The notes beneath the pieces were generated by a model, which worked only from the letters and a program-made list of their open reading frames with translations, was not told where the DNA came from and did not search any database. A DNA stretch of 64,000 nucleotides from Aquatica leii (taxonomy: Eukaryota > Arthropoda > Insecta > Coleoptera > Lampyridae): contig CM069432.1 of NCBI GenBank assembly GCA_035610365.1, positions 241,766,104-241,830,103 of the forward strand. Reading direction: 5' to 3'. The position numbers and the translations under genes are program-made. Positions 44,509-57,268 of the stretch are shown here, one piece after another. The stretch's first letter is position 1, and the number at the start of each line of letters is the position of its first letter.

Positions 44509-45984
44509 TTGGGTCCCTTTCTTTTAGGTAACAGTATGAGTAAGCAGAAGAAAAAATGCATACAAAACAGTGTTGAATATATGGAATATGGCTTTATTTC
44601 AGGAAATAGTATTTTACCTATGTGTCTTCTATATAATAAAACAATATCAAACGATTCAACGAAACGTTTTATGTTTAAGGAACATTTAATAAAAATCCAT
44701 AATGACAGAAAAGATAAGGATTTAACATTTTTTCTAATAAAAAAAAAATTGAAAATACCGACATTGCAGGAACTGCTAGGGACAACATCTAAAAGAGATG
44801 AAAATGGACTGCGTGCTATTGCGCACTATTCTTATATAAGTGAAGTTAGTTTTAAAATATAATATAGTAGTGTGAAGTAAGTTGGCAACACTGTAATAGA
44901 GAAAGTTATAAAAAAAAGATGACTAAATGTATTTTATTAAAATTATATAAAATTAAATAGTACGTATATAAATAAATGTGTATGCTTAACATAATACAAA
45001 GGATACAGAACACTATTAACTTATTGTATCAGCTGTAAGTGAGGTAATAGGCACCATGTGACTATTTAAAAACATCTGAATTTCCTATATAACTTGACGA
45101 GTCAACGTTACCAGGAAACGAAGCTTTACTTTTAGCTCATGTGAGATTTGTTAAAGAAGAAAAATTTTTCCAAGAATTCTTATTTCCTAAATTTTTAAAA
45201 ACTGATACGAAAGGTGAAACGTTATTTACTAAATTTGACTAATATCATCTCCGTTGCTACTGACGGTGCTCCGGCAATGGTAGCACGACACCGAGGCTTT
45301 TTGGCATTTTTAATACAAGCTATACCAATTGTATTATCGGTACAGTTTGTTATTCATCGACATCACTTGGCCGCAAAAAACCTTAATGAATCACTACATT
45401 ATGTCATTAGAACAGTTAATAAAATCAAAAGGAATGCCTTAAATGATTGTTTGCTCAACTTTGTTTGAAAAATGACGATGATTATAATCGTTTACTACTT
45501 AACACAGAAATACTATTTACTCTTTGATTCAGTGGAATTCCTGGAGAGTAAAGACAATGATTTGGGACACAATTTAATTACCTCAAAAAATTACGTCGCT
45601 TATATGACTGAATTATTTGTCAGATTTAATAAGACTAATTTGAAACTAAAAGGTGACATATTAAAATTAATCAAAGCTAAAAGTGTAATATCTGCGTTTG
45701 TTGCAAAACTTTTGCTGTTCAAACAAAACTTGGGAAGAGAAGAATGTTCTGACTTTCAAAAGCTTTCAAAATTGCGAAATAGAAATGAAAATTTGTTTGC
45801 TTCTTGTCAACACTTAACGGAGCTTCATTCGGACCTCAACCAAAGATTTAAAGACATTCTTCACTTGGATATTCCCGAGTGGGGGTTGAACCCTTTTGCA
45901 AGTAGCCAAACTCAGAGCAGAATTACAGATAAATACATACCAATTGTTTTTTCTAATAATTTTAAAAATACTAATATACTTTAA
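44509..45984 (+). pseudogene. hAT (ZBED5-like) transposase pseudogene
   Basis: The N-terminal frame (44536-44862) has a decayed BED finger: EYMEYGFISGNSILPMCLLY, with one Cys of the pair and HLIKIH. Then LDESTLPGNEALLLAHVRFV (45095-45152; first catalytic Asp region), SVATDGAPAMVARHRGFLAF (45250-45309; the TDGAPAM motif with the second Asp), and HHLAAKNLNESLH. The third frame 45472-45984 has LFDSVEFLESKD, LGHNLIT, KLLLFKQNLG and LDIPEWGLNPF near the C-terminus. This chain matches the ZBED5/SCAND3-type hAT proteins. At least four breaks, including stops at 45239 and 45466. Not functional. Confidence 0.85.
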
Positions 45985-46083
45985 AATTAATCGTTGTAAT
46001 ATGGTACAAATTTAAGTCGTGGTACGCCAAGTTTTTAAAGTTCTGCTTAGTGATACAAAATTTAAAAAGTTTAGGAAACGCTG

Positions 46084-46311
46084 GTGTACAGCAGAAATCG
46101 TCCATTACAATTATGAGCTTTCCATAAATAGTTTACTCCGAGAATCAGCAAACAACTCTAGATGAATTTATTTAATTTAAATAAAAATAAAAATTTAATA
46201 CGTCAATATTTAATTATTAACTACGTGGCAATAATTAGTATAATTACTCTGCAATTAATTTATACTTTTATTGTTAAACAATTTCATATATATGATACCT
46301 ACTTCATATAT
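46084..46311. other. No gene recognised
   Basis: Short AT-rich gap between the hAT end and the next element; no motif seen. Confidence 0.5.
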
Positions 46312-47110
46312 ACAGGGTTGGCCAATACTGTGTCAAAGTAAAATATCTTCCTTATTACACAAAATAGAAAAAAAATTATTTATAAAAGTTGTAGGGTCCT
46401 AAAGTTTTACATTTTAAAATTATTTTTAACTGTACAGGGTTATCTATAATATCAGGACCACAAAAACCTACATTTTTCTAAATGCACGCTCTGTATATTA
46501 ACACATTTTTGGAAGCCTAATGAGGTCTACTTTACAATGATATAAGGTTTTAGGTATTTTAAGTTAGTCTTTACAAAATTATAAACAATTTTGAGAACCA
46601 AAAGCTTGTATCGAAATGATATTTTGGTGTGAGGCTTAGCACTATTTGAGGTATTCATATTCTGTATTAAAGGCCAAAGATACAGAACTTGAAAGGGCCA
46701 AAACTCGATTTTTTTAAATGCACTGACCTAATTTAGAGTTCAACATCGTGCAGAGAATTAAATGTAACATGTAACTATCCGAAAGGCAATGGTTTTCAAG
46801 ATATTTTATTTTATTGACAATAGTACACTTTTTGACGGGTATTATTATTAAATTATTTGTTTGTAATTTGCTATGCTATGAAAATAATTTCGAATTCTGA
46901 CAAACAAATAGTTAATTCACTATTTTAAAAGTCAGAGAAACAGTGTTTTTATAATTTTGCATTAAAATGAATTTTTCTACTGAAGAAATAATCGATATGA
47001 GTATGTGCTTAGAGCAAATGACAAAAACCGTTTGTTGACCAAAAGAATGTACCAAGAACGGTTTCTAAAAAAAAAAGCAACTATCTAGAAGGTCTTTTGA
47101 AATTTTAATG
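46312..47110 (+). mobile_element. Element fragment with DUF4817 N-terminus
   Basis: The block starts ACAGGGTTGGCCAATACTG, an end type common to insect elements whose transposase opens with a DUF4817 helix-turn-helix. From ATG 46967 the frame reads MNFSTEEIIDMSMCLEQMTK, then, after a stop and shift, TKNGF and QLSRRSFEILMERFKR, which matches the DUF4817 pattern. The element is cut off at about 47110 by Copia 3, so no catalytic domain is present. Confidence 0.65.
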
Positions 47111-47119
47111 GAACGTTTT

Positions 47120-49545
47120 AAACGACAGAGAAACATCGGTTCAGTTTTAGTGCACGCATTAACAAGACAAAGGAACCTGACGAAATTATACATGCAGATG
47201 TTTGTGGCCAATGTAAGAGGAGTCTGTCGGGGGCGCAAGGTACTTTGTTTGCTTTAAGGACGATTACTCAAAATTCAGACGTGTATTTTTTATTAAGACA
47301 AAAGCTGAAGTTTGGGAGTGCCTCGAAACATTCTTAAACGAGCCAGTACCGCCGATGTTAAAATTAAACAATTCCTCAGTGACGGAGGAAGCGAGTTTGA
47401 CAATTCAAAAGTAAAAAGAATCCTCGGTTTAAGAGGCATTCAATTTCGTGCAGTGATGCTGTATACACCAGAGCAGAAAGGGGCAGCTGAACGTGAAAAT
47501 CGTACGCTGGTAGAAAGTGCACGTTCAATGATACACAGCAGAGAAATGCTGATTAGACTGTGGGCAAAAGCAGTAAATACTGCAGTGTACACGTTAAATT
47601 GCACTGGTCCAACTGCAGTAGAAAACAAGACACCATCTGAATTATGGTTCAAGAAGGATGGAACGGCTTTTGATCATCTGCGCATATTTGGTACACAATG
47701 TTTTGTACATGTGCCCAAGCAGAAACGGCGGAAGTGGGATAAAAAGAGCATTGCTAGTTTACTTGTTGGATACTCTGGAAATGATGGCTACAAGATGGAT
47801 AAAATCTCAAAATAAAGTGGTGTTGAGCCGTGACATCATTTTCAAAGAAGAAATTGTGCTAACGAAGTCAATACAGCTATCCGTTTTTCAGCCGAGAAGC
47901 AGCCAAGAGCAGTCACCAGTGTCAGAGGAAGCTTTTGAAGAAGCTGTTGGTGGGGAGGGTGTCAACGACAAAAATGATGAGAAAGAAGACGAGACGAGGA
48001 AGCACAGAAAGAGAAGAACACCAGCTTATTTAAATGATTACGTATTTTTTGCCGAGAATGCTGTGCCTTTTACATATGTTTCAGTTATGAATTCCAGTGA
48101 TGCTGAGCAGTGGATGGAAGCCATGAATGAGGAACTGGCCTCATTAAATGAAAACAAAACGTGGGATCTGGTAAATAAACCATCAAATGCAAAATTAATA
48201 GGAAATCGGTGGGTGCTACGTATTAAACCAAAAGGTGATGGTTTGGAAGAACGGTTTAAGGCCAGATTAGTTGCTAAGGGCTATTTGCAGACACCTGGCA
48301 TATATTACGAAGAAACTTTTAGTCCTGTGGAACGATTTGACACAGTCGGGACAGTATTAAGTGTTGCGGCATCGAAAAATTTGCATCTTGCATAATTTGA
48401 TGTGATAACAACATTCTTATATGGTGACCTAGATGAACTAGTGTATATGAAACAACCTGAAGGATTTGACGATGGAAGTGGAAGGGTGTGTAAATTAAAT
48501 CGCAGCTTATATGGATTGAAGCAGTCTTCAAGATGCTGGAATAAACGTTTCGTAATATTAATGACAAAACTTTCCTTTGTAAAAAGCACAGCTGATCCAT
48601 GTTTATTTATAAAAACAAGACACAATTCTCAAGTTTTATTAGTAGCATTGTATGTAGACGATGGGCTCGTCGCAGGCACGGATAATTTAGAAATAGGACA
48701 TTTTTTAGATGAATTGCAAAAGGAATTCAAAATTACCTTTGGTGTTATGAATTGCTTTCTGGGGATGCAAATCAGCCGACTAGAAGATGGTTCGGTTTTT
48801 ATAGCGCAGGGCGAGTATATTCGCAAGGTCCTGGAGAAATTCAAAATGCAAGACACAAATACAGTTGTGACTCCATGTGAAGAAGGTAGTGAAGATGTCA
48901 AGAATGACTTAGAAATAGATAGTCAGATACCTTATCGTGAGGCCATCGGAAATCTTATGTACTTGTCAATTGCTACTAGACCTGATATAACGCTGTGAGC
49001 ATGGTTTCCGAAGCTCTGGCCAATCCTAAAGCCTCGAACTGGCGAGCTGTGAAGAAGATTTTTCGTTACCTCAAGGGAACGTCGTATCATGGGCTTTTGT
49101 ATGACGCAAATCAGAGAGCCGAAGGATTAAAAACCTATAGCGATATAGACTACGTAGGTGACGTTAGTACAAGACGCTCTAGGAATGGCATGGTATGCAA
49201 GTTTAGTGGCGGTGCCATTACATGGATGAGCCGAAAGCAAAACTGTGTTGTCCTCTCCACAACCGAAGCTGAGTATTTAGCGGCAAGCGTGGGGGTGAAG
49301 GAAGTCATATGGGTAAAAGAACTTTTAGCAGAAATTACTGAAATTCAGGAAACACCCACGCTCCTGATTGACAATGCTAGTGCAATGAAATTGGTAAAGA
49401 ACCCAGAATTTCACAAGAGATCGAAACACGTCGATATAAAGCATCACTTCATAAGGGAGAAATACAACAACGGTGAAGTTTATGTAGAACACATTGCAGG
49501 AGGACAGCAAACCGCTGATGTAATCACTAAACCTCTAGCTCGTTG
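47120..49545 (+). pseudogene. Copia 3 polyprotein, integrase to RNase H
   Basis: Begins within the integrase (IIHADVCG, 47186-47209; then FLSDGGSEFDNSKVKRI and YTPEQKGAAERENRTL, 47370-47500, with the Asp and Glu of the core), link region, then RT from 48070 to 48995: [70 protein letters not shown] (48643-48684, catalytic YVDD intact). RNase H follows at 48995-49545 with YSDIDYVGDVSTRRSR, LSTTEAEYLAASVGV and LLIDNASAMKLVKNP, ending LAR-stop. Breaks at 47310, 47810, 48395, 48420 and 48995 are single shifts or stops. The N-terminal gag and protease are missing. It is the least decayed Copia here and is related to Copia 2. Confidence 0.9.
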
Positions 49546-49648
49546 AAGATTTGAAATGCGTGCTATGTTAGGTGTAATTAAATTAAGTTAGATATGTATT
49601 TTTAGAGGACGTATTGAGGTGAAAAAAAAATTTTACTTAATCATTTTA

Positions 49649-49855
49649 TGTTGGTAACATGTTTTGTTGTCAAGTTACCGGAAGTTGTTTTTTTAAGTAA
49701 TAAGCCAAGTCTTGAAAAAGCCTCAGAAGGGTTCGGTTGTGTTTGCATGTTTCTTTTAATTTCTTTTTAATCATTCTGTTTTTGTAACCTTAAATTATCG
49801 TTTATAATAAAGACCTTGTTTGTGTTTTAAATTGAGTTGTGTTTCTGCTACAACA
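49649..49855 (+). repeat. Candidate 3' LTR of Copia 3
   Basis: About 100 bases after the RNase H stop a 207-bp block starts TGTTGGTAAC and ends GCTACAACA, with a perfect TGTTG/CAACA end pair, and contains AATAAA at 49806. The purine run GAGGTGAAAAAAAAA is about 15 bases upstream rather than adjacent, which weakens the call. No second copy is present in the window. Confidence 0.55.
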
Positions 49856-51303
49856 AAAAGTACCAGAAAATATTTGTGACAAATTTTAAAATAATGCTTC
49901 AGATAACTTTGTGAACAAACAAATTTGCAAAAACAATAAAAACATTGTTGAACTTGAACAATATTTACCACAAGTGGTACAACAAACAAATAAAAACAGT
50001 CCATTTTCTATTAAGCAATCCATACAAACAAAATTACTAACTTTTTTTATTATAAAAGTTGTATCCTTAAATAGTTCTTTGTAGCGAAGCGCAAATAGCA
50101 CAAACAAACCTTTACTTCACATATTATCATATTATTTGTTTTGTACAACAAACTATTTATAAACATAATAAACAAGTGTAAATTGTTGATTTAACAAGGT
50201 CTAGGAATGAAACCATGTCAAACGCCATGAAAACACTGTATAGTGCAAAAACCCAAAAAAAATTAACTTTAAAAAGCTGCTAGACACAAAGATAGCTTAT
50301 AATGAAAAAAAAATACTTTTGTAAAATTTTAGATAATAAAAAAAGTAGTATTTGATAAAATTGTTTCAACGTCAGTTTCAGCATAAATAAAAATCATTAA
50401 AGAACGAATCTCGACAAAACTAGAACGTGAAAAATTAAATTTTGAAAAAAAATTGTACTGCTAAATACCATATTTCCTTATTACGTTCTGTAACTTTGTT
50501 CTTAATTTTTTTTTGTTCCCAAGAAACAATAAACCTATATAACAGTTTTCTAAGAGAAGTAAAGTAAAAAAAATTCACAAACTTCAATCGATTGTCAATT
50601 GTCAAAAATACAAATACACAGTTACAAAAAAATATTTATGGAATTGCCCTCGTATAAAACGTTCCAAATAAAAATAATACCCAATAAAATAAACAATGTT
50701 TTTAAATGAAAAAAAAAGTAAAATTAGCATTATTTACGTTATTTAAACATCTGATTTAATCTCCCCGTCTATACGTATATAACAATTTAAAAAAAAAGTT
50801 ATAAAAAAAATTGAGCTAAGTCATTCCACCGTTACCGTAGCGTTTCATAAACGTTATCACAATCAAAAAGCTGATGCATTCAAACAGCTTGGTTGGATTT
50901 TATAATTTCTATTTTCGCAAAATTTAAGTAAATCGTGTCGCTGTACATTAAAAATTTAAATAAATAATAATAGTGTGAAAGGTGACTGTGCATTACACAT
51001 TGATTTTCTAAAATTATTTTATATACATTCATATAAAAATATTACAATGATTTGCATGTCTCAAAAATAGAGCTTGTCATGTTGCGAGCAGTTAGGAAAA
51101 TGATGGATGGCCTTAGTCATAAACTTATTTAAAATAAAATAAAAAGATATATTTTTAGATGGTATCAAAGTCTTTAAAGTTATTCGTATACAAATTATTG
51201 TGTATTTGCATGTTGTCATAAAAAACTTCATTTTTTATAATGCGTTGTATATACAGTCACCTACACAGTAATCAATAAATTAACGTCTGTTAAAAATATT
51301 TAC
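49856..51303. other. No gene recognised; AT-rich
   Basis: Minus-strand open frames at 49795-50107 have no known motif. The right part could be intron of the gene to which the exon at 51304-51574 belongs. Nothing else seen. Confidence 0.5.
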
Positions 51304-51574
51304 CTTCGGTTGTCTGTATAATTTGATGAATCTATATTAGTGACAGGTCCGGTTGTTATATCGACCCCCATCGAACCAATGTCTAAAGATGCATAACCTT
51401 TTCGTCCAGGTCCGCTTGATAAAGGACCTTTCATCCCAGTCCCCATGTTACAAATGTCATCCAGCTCCTGATATAGCTCTTCGTAAAGTTCATCGGTGTT
51501 AGAATTGAGGGCATCGTCGAGACGAGAAGGATCTAGATGGTAATTTGGATTTTCGTAGCTCAATAAGCCGTTTT
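51304..51574 (-). CDS. Host exon: receptor tail with NPxY motif
   Basis: On the minus strand a TTTTCAG acceptor (51575-51581) precedes, and AAG|GTAAAT (donor 51303-51302) follows, a 271-bp exon open in one frame. It enters with one base of a codon in the previous exon. The peptide has LLSYENPNYHLDPSRLDD near its start, an NPxY motif preceded by Glu, then DELYEELYQELDD, Gly/Pro-rich sequence, and ends SSNYTDNRR. NPxY is the internalisation and phosphotyrosine-binding signal of many type I membrane receptors, and several other Tyr lie in acidic context. I cannot name the gene. GC content is higher than around. It is likely an internal exon of a gene on the minus strand whose other exons lie outside or are not recognised. 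Confidence 0.7.
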
Positions 51575-54500
51575 CTGAAAACAATAAAATGAATTTAAGC
51601 ATTAAATTATTTCGAATAACCTACTAAATAGACGATACATGACATTACAGATTCGGAATGTTTTTTTGGTCGATTAAAATTAACTATGTTAATATCGAAA
51701 GGAGAAGTATTTGTCCAGTAATTTCGTCACGTTGCGTGGGTTTAGTATTTATTCGAATTAATAGAGTGTGGCAAATTACATTTATAAATTATGCTTCTAT
51801 CGCTATAAACAACGTTCATTAATTATTCCCAAAGGTGATTTTGCCGATATAGTAAAACGTAGTACATTTTTAAGCGTGAACTGAATTTACATGCATTATA
51901 TCGAAAAAAATGTTAGAAACATTACATTTTGTTCGTATAAATTAAAATAATTAAAACGCAATAATCGAAATTTTCGAATATCGACATCAAGCTGCAACGG
52001 CAGTCGCTTAAATAAAAAATTACAAGAATGATTGTCACGCTGCTGCAACCAAACGAAGAATAAAGAACTATTACGTTTTATTCTATTTACATATATAGCA
52101 AACGGACATTCAATTACATACTGTTGTTACATAGAGTCATGTGCTACTATTTATTATTTCCTTTCGTTAAAGAAAAATTGTTTGCATATGTGTACGTAAT
52201 CCACTAAAATTTGTATTTATTATATCCGGTTCCGTTCCCGACCAAAATCTAAATTGCTCTTTTCTTGAATGTGTTTGATTTTGTAAGTATTTCAGATACG
52301 AAATTAAAAAATGTATAAATAAATAGTTTCTCAGTTTCACCAATCAATGTTTTATTATAGTTTGGATGACAGAGGAGTAGCGACTAGATGTTATTCAACA
52401 AACTTACTAAAAAAGAGACTTACTAAGAAGAACAATGTTTAAAAAATAATCACAAAAGCGGGTCCAAACGCTGCTACAAAACATAAATTGGTTAAGATAA
52501 GCAAAAAAGTAACATAGTTGAAATCAATAAGACCAAAATCAATATAACAGGATCAAAAAATGTTTCTGTGAGAAAAATAACTTATGTACACCATGCAATA
52601 AAACAATATCTACACAATAAAAGTGGTTAAGTTAACATACACTTTAATGGTTTATACTAAATTACAAAAATGTAAGCAGTTATTTATAAAGTGATAACAA
52701 AATCAATTTTTCTGAAAATGAGATTACTAGAGTTGTAATAAGCATCAGTATCAAAAATCAGAGTACAATTAAATTATTCAAAAACGAAACACTTTTTTTA
52801 AGAAGAAAAGTTCCAAAAAAACAAGATTTTTTATTGTTTCAAAAAAAAAAGATAAAAGTAAGGTTGATAATAATTGCTTTATATTAAAAAAAATTATCAA
52901 AAATATATTTTAAAAAAAGTTCACCTCTCAGATTTCTATACACTGTTGCTAAAACGAATAAATTCGACGATATCGCTAAAAACGGTCAGATTTTTGAAAT
53001 ACAATTTGAAATAAAAATAATTCCATTTTTTAGTGAGAATTGAAAATCTATGACGTCAATTTTTTTTTCTTTGAATAAATATCTATATTTTTTAGTAATC
53101 CGATAAAGCGTTATAAATTTCATTTATGTTATGAAAGAGAAATATTAAATAATAACGAAGTAAAGTGTATCATTGAATCAGGACTAGTTGTAGTAAAGCA
53201 TGAAATCTAATTGCACCGCCACCACCTTGTTGACAATTTTGAAATCCAAGAAACTTCCTTTTTTATGCTACCAAAATAAAACTTGTCGATAAACGATAAC
53301 TTTTTTCAATTGATAACGGTGTCCCAAAATTTACGTAACAAGTAATTAAGATTTTTAATTAAAAATTGTAAACTTTTTATTGATTCATAAAAGATACAGT
53401 ATAAGGCTATGTATTGAACAGCACATCGGGTAAATAGTCTTCATGGCTTTGCTAGCAAATACGCAACTACTTTCTTGAGCTATACAACATGTATCACCGT
53501 CTTATTAAAACCACATGTCGTCCACATCTATAACTTGCAATTTAGACACAAAAAACTAGATTATCATGTTGCAATAGCGAACACCATTAACTGTTATCGC
53601 TTAACCAATCGAAGAAGAATATGTTACGTGCATACATTTAAAAATGCACTACCCTGTATATTCGTTGAATTAAAATTACTTTTCCATTTCTCGACGCCTA
53701 TCCTTTCCGACTGAGTAGACGACAGGCGTCATTTTTACTTTGAGATTGTTCGCTATATAACCTGATGCCTGCGTAACTTAAAAATGTTTTCTTAAAACAT
53801 CCACGTGTTGTGACACGATGTGTAAAGAAAATATCTATAACTAATTAATTTATTCCACGCAGGCGCCATGTGCTACCTCTGGTTTTTTTTGTCTTAGTTT
53901 CTTGTCAAGTTTAAAATCTACGACGGAAAACTTCTAATAGAAAGCTTTGGACCTATGAACTCTGCGATACAAGGGCAGACACAATTGAATTTCCATTCGG
54001 ATGCAATTGATAACTAATACCATCTTGGACGAAAGGGCATACGTAACAGCATACGATACGTTTCGGTTCTCTTATCTTTTATAATTGTGTCTTTGTACCT
54101 GTTGTACTTTGTGAGTCACCAGGTAAGCAGGATTATTTTCAGGTAGTTTAATTACAGGAGGCCAGTAGGAAAACGTTTTCTGAAAGTACACCTGAATCAT
54201 GGTAAATCAATTTTTGATTTTAACTATTCGTTGTCGCTACGGTGTTGCTCATAAATCATTTTTATTACTCATGTCTAAACGTTGAAAGGGATTTGCTTCT
54301 TATTACTATTACTCAATTAATTTAAGTTAAATTGTTATCGCATGCTGATTACGTCAACTGTCAATTATTATTATTATTAATGTAATTTACTTACAAAGAT
54401 TTTTGTATGTTCTGGTTGTTACACTCTTGATTTAATTGTATTGTAAGTTGCCGATACTTCTGATGTTTTACTACCTACGTATACTTGTACTCAAATTGAA

Positions 54501-55675
54501 TTTACCTACTGTAATGCTATCAAATTATCTTTGTTATTGATTCAAATGTTAATCTCTTCATCCTTCTAAATTAATTAAAGTACAATTGTTGTTAATGATT
54601 TGGTTTTTTTCTTCGTCTCCTCCAGCTTTACGAACCTTAAAAATTTTATACAAGCTTCGGGCTTCCTGTGCTGATCTAGCAGGAACTAGATCCGCAAAAA
54701 AAGATCTGGCGCCCTTTAAAATAAAATCACTTAAACCTCCCCTTTCTACGATAAGTATTGTTTCAATCCTACAGGTAGTTGGCCGTGCAGGGTTCGTAAA
54801 CTACTACAAGCTTGTAGCAAATATTCGCCGAAGCGTCCGGCCCAAAATCCGTACTAAACAATGACACGTTGTTAATGCATTTGTTTCTCGTCCGTCACTC
54901 GTAGATTTTCTGAACCCCAAATGCAACAATTTTGTCAATTAGCGAAGCCATAAAAATGAAAATGATCTTGATAGCTGCAAATAGTTTTGTTCGAAGCATC
55001 CACTTGTTGTGGTTCCATAATCCATACATTGAACTCTCTTCGGTGTAAATCCTTTGGAAAACTACGCTGTAGAAACTTTCTCAAAATGCCCAATTCTTGA
55101 CTGCGGTGCCGAATTGATGTTCCTGGACTACCACAAACTGTTTAAATTTTGGTGTTAACAATTTCTTAGAGGACTCCCAGAATGTACATAACCTTTTTTA
55201 ATTATTTTCTTCACAGTTGTAAAAGTTATATAACTATTCCGATCATTTGAATGAATTTAGAAACTGTGCTGCCAAACCTTCATCATTTAAAAAATATTGC
55301 TCAATAATAAAGACGAGTTGTTTTTTGTGTAGCGCTCTATTTTTAATAACTCTTAGCTGTCAGGATATCATTTTTTTCGCGACATTACCGCAATTCAAAT
55401 CTTACGGGTAGTTTGAGACTCGACGTTTTTGAATTTTTATTTCTGTATGATTAAATTTTTGAACATACGATTTAAAACATTAAATAAGCAAATCGACTAG
55501 AAACGTACCAAATAAACAAAAACGTAACATTTGCCACTGTCGTGTCAAATAAACGAACTGTTTTGAAGAATCGATAACTGAACAATAATATAAAACCAAT
55601 CTTTCAACCAATATTAGCAAAATTAGATGAAGAAAAAACAAATATTTCAGCCAAATCAAATAATCAATAATAATA
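51575..55675. other. No gene recognised; probably intronic or intergenic
   Basis: AT-rich. Plus-strand open frames at 53475-53714 and 54586-54864 show no known domain; the minus-strand reading of the latter looks somewhat protein-like but has no splice support. Short element-like ends (for example GGTGTCCCAAAATTTACG at 53321) occur. Upstream exons of the 51304 gene would be expected in this direction; none was found. Confidence 0.45.
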
Positions 55676-56130
55676 CATGATGGCAGAACCATCTCATAGT
55701 ATAAGTCTCTATGTATAAATAATTACTGCAAAGAAGCTATAACGGCGGCAAACGTTGTAAACTGATTTTACACCCGCGTAACTCAAAATAGTTTTGAATA
55801 AGACTGCTGGATAAAACCACAACGTAAACGACAGTAAGAGTAAAAGCAATGTCAATGCAATTGTGCAAATGCAACCAGAGTGAACTAATGGTAATGGTTA
55901 CCCCTCTCATACTGTAATATAAAGCTATACGGTTTGTCAATACAATTATGGGAATTACATTAGAGTGATGATGAGCCTCAATTACACAATTGTATTGACA
56001 TTGCTTTTACCCTCAATGTCCTTTACGTTGTGGTTTTATCCCGCAGTTTTATTCAAAACTGTTTTGAATTACGTGGGTGTCAACTTACAACATTTACCGC
56101 CGTTATAGCTTATATACAGTTATCAAATAA
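55676..56130. repeat. Foldback element, about 130-bp arms
   Basis: 55733-55866 and 55982-56112 are inverse copies with modest divergence, including AAAACCACAACGTAAACG and its inverse. The left end adds GATGGCAGAACCATCTCATA. The same family has a single arm at 11541-11735. No coding capacity, so a MITE or foldback-type DNA element is the likely class. Confidence 0.8.
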
Positions 56131-56729
56131 TCAAGTTTCTCAAAATATTAACATGTAATATCTAAGTCTACAGACAGAAGACTCATTTTACTAAACGTTT
56201 CTTTGCTTAGTTAAATAACTGTATGAAATTTACCATACTATTCAGCCCAGTAACGATGCCGTATTAAATAGAGAAAATAAGCAAACCCTAATCATTTTTT
56301 ACAGTCAAAGATTTGCAACCTAATTACATGTAAAAAGATGAATGCAATAATTTATTTTTTAATGATTCAGCTATACTGTTAACACTTAGTGAAACCGTAA
56401 TACACATGCTGAGTTGCAAAGATTTATCAAATGTATAAAGACAACTGTTGGGTAATGTATAATATGACTAAAATCGCTTTGCTATCCGGAAAATATTATA
56501 AAACCTATTAACCAAATAGAGCCAACTAGAAAAAATATGGAAATTGGTTGATAAGCAATGAACAAAAAACAAAAGGTCTTGGTGCTCTCCTAGAGATCGT
56601 TTTCTAACTCTATGACTGAACTATAACATAACGATAAGCGTGTCACAAAAAAATTATATGCAATAAACGTAAATTTAAAAAAAACTGACAGTTACCAAAG
56701 AAAGTTCTTGTCAAACTCTACTTAAATTA
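56131..56729. other. No gene recognised
   Basis: AT-rich spacer without motif between the foldback element and a non-LTR RT scrap. Confidence 0.5.
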
Positions 56730-56960
56730 CAAAAGGTGGTCGAACTAACAAGGATTCTAAAACCAGGTAAGTATCCACATATTTCTTCCTTTTATAGACC
56801 TATGTAACTATTACCGGTTATATCTAAACTTTTTGGGAAAGTTCTGCATACGAGATCGGAGATAATCATCACAGATCTTCAATTTGAGTTCAGACGTAGA
56901 GACAACCATCTCCATATAAATTAAAATATGCCCAGAAAAAGCCATAAATCTACAAAACGA
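56730..56960 (+). pseudogene. Jockey-like RT fragment
   Basis: The reading across frames gives a Trp-Lys-Val-type approach, then ELTRILKPGKYPHISSFYRP (56741-56800), LLPVISKLFGKVLHTRSEII (56810-56866) and LQFEFRRRDNHLHIN (56876-56920), which corresponds to the KPGK...SYRPISLLP...QFGFR blocks of non-LTR reverse transcriptases. It is about 75 residues, unconnected to other RT parts, and has at least one stop. Confidence 0.65.
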
Positions 56961-57268
56961 ATTGAGACTTTTACAATATCAAAACTTCGAGAATATTCAG
57001 CTTCTCAACAACTCAAACAAAATAAGAAGATTAAACAAAATCATACCACATAAGTTAGCCTAGACTTTAGCAGTATTTGAAAAAAAAAGTAATCCACGCT
57101 CTGTTGTTGACAGTGACACGGCGCATGTGTAGCGCCCCATCGCAGAATTACACAGAATCATGTTTCTGCCTGTCGATCAGTGTAGGTTTAGTTCGCATAA
57201 TATTTTTCTTAAAAAATTAATATATCCAAAGTTTTACACTGTGACTGCAGTGTTTTATGCTAGTTAAA

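Larger units (their letters stand above)
42819..46083 (+). mobile_element. hAT element with ZBED-type transposase
   Basis: The left end CAGTGGTTCCTGCGG and the right end, inverse CAGCGTTTCCTAAAC, are imperfect inverted repeats with the CAG start of hAT. The 8-bp flanks GTTTATAG (42811-42818) and GTGTACAG (46084-46091) match at six of eight, compatible with an old hAT duplication. A ZBED-like transposase remnant lies at 44509-45984. A retroelement tail (44256-44340) interrupts the left part. The borders are reasonable but not certain. Confidence 0.65.

Noticed and set aside
47440..48901. Minus-strand open frames over Copia 3
   Set aside because: Antisense to clear Copia integrase and RT motifs.
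54586..54864. 92-codon plus-strand open frame, also protein-like on the minus strand
   Set aside because: No recognised domain on either strand and no splice or promoter context; left unannotated.
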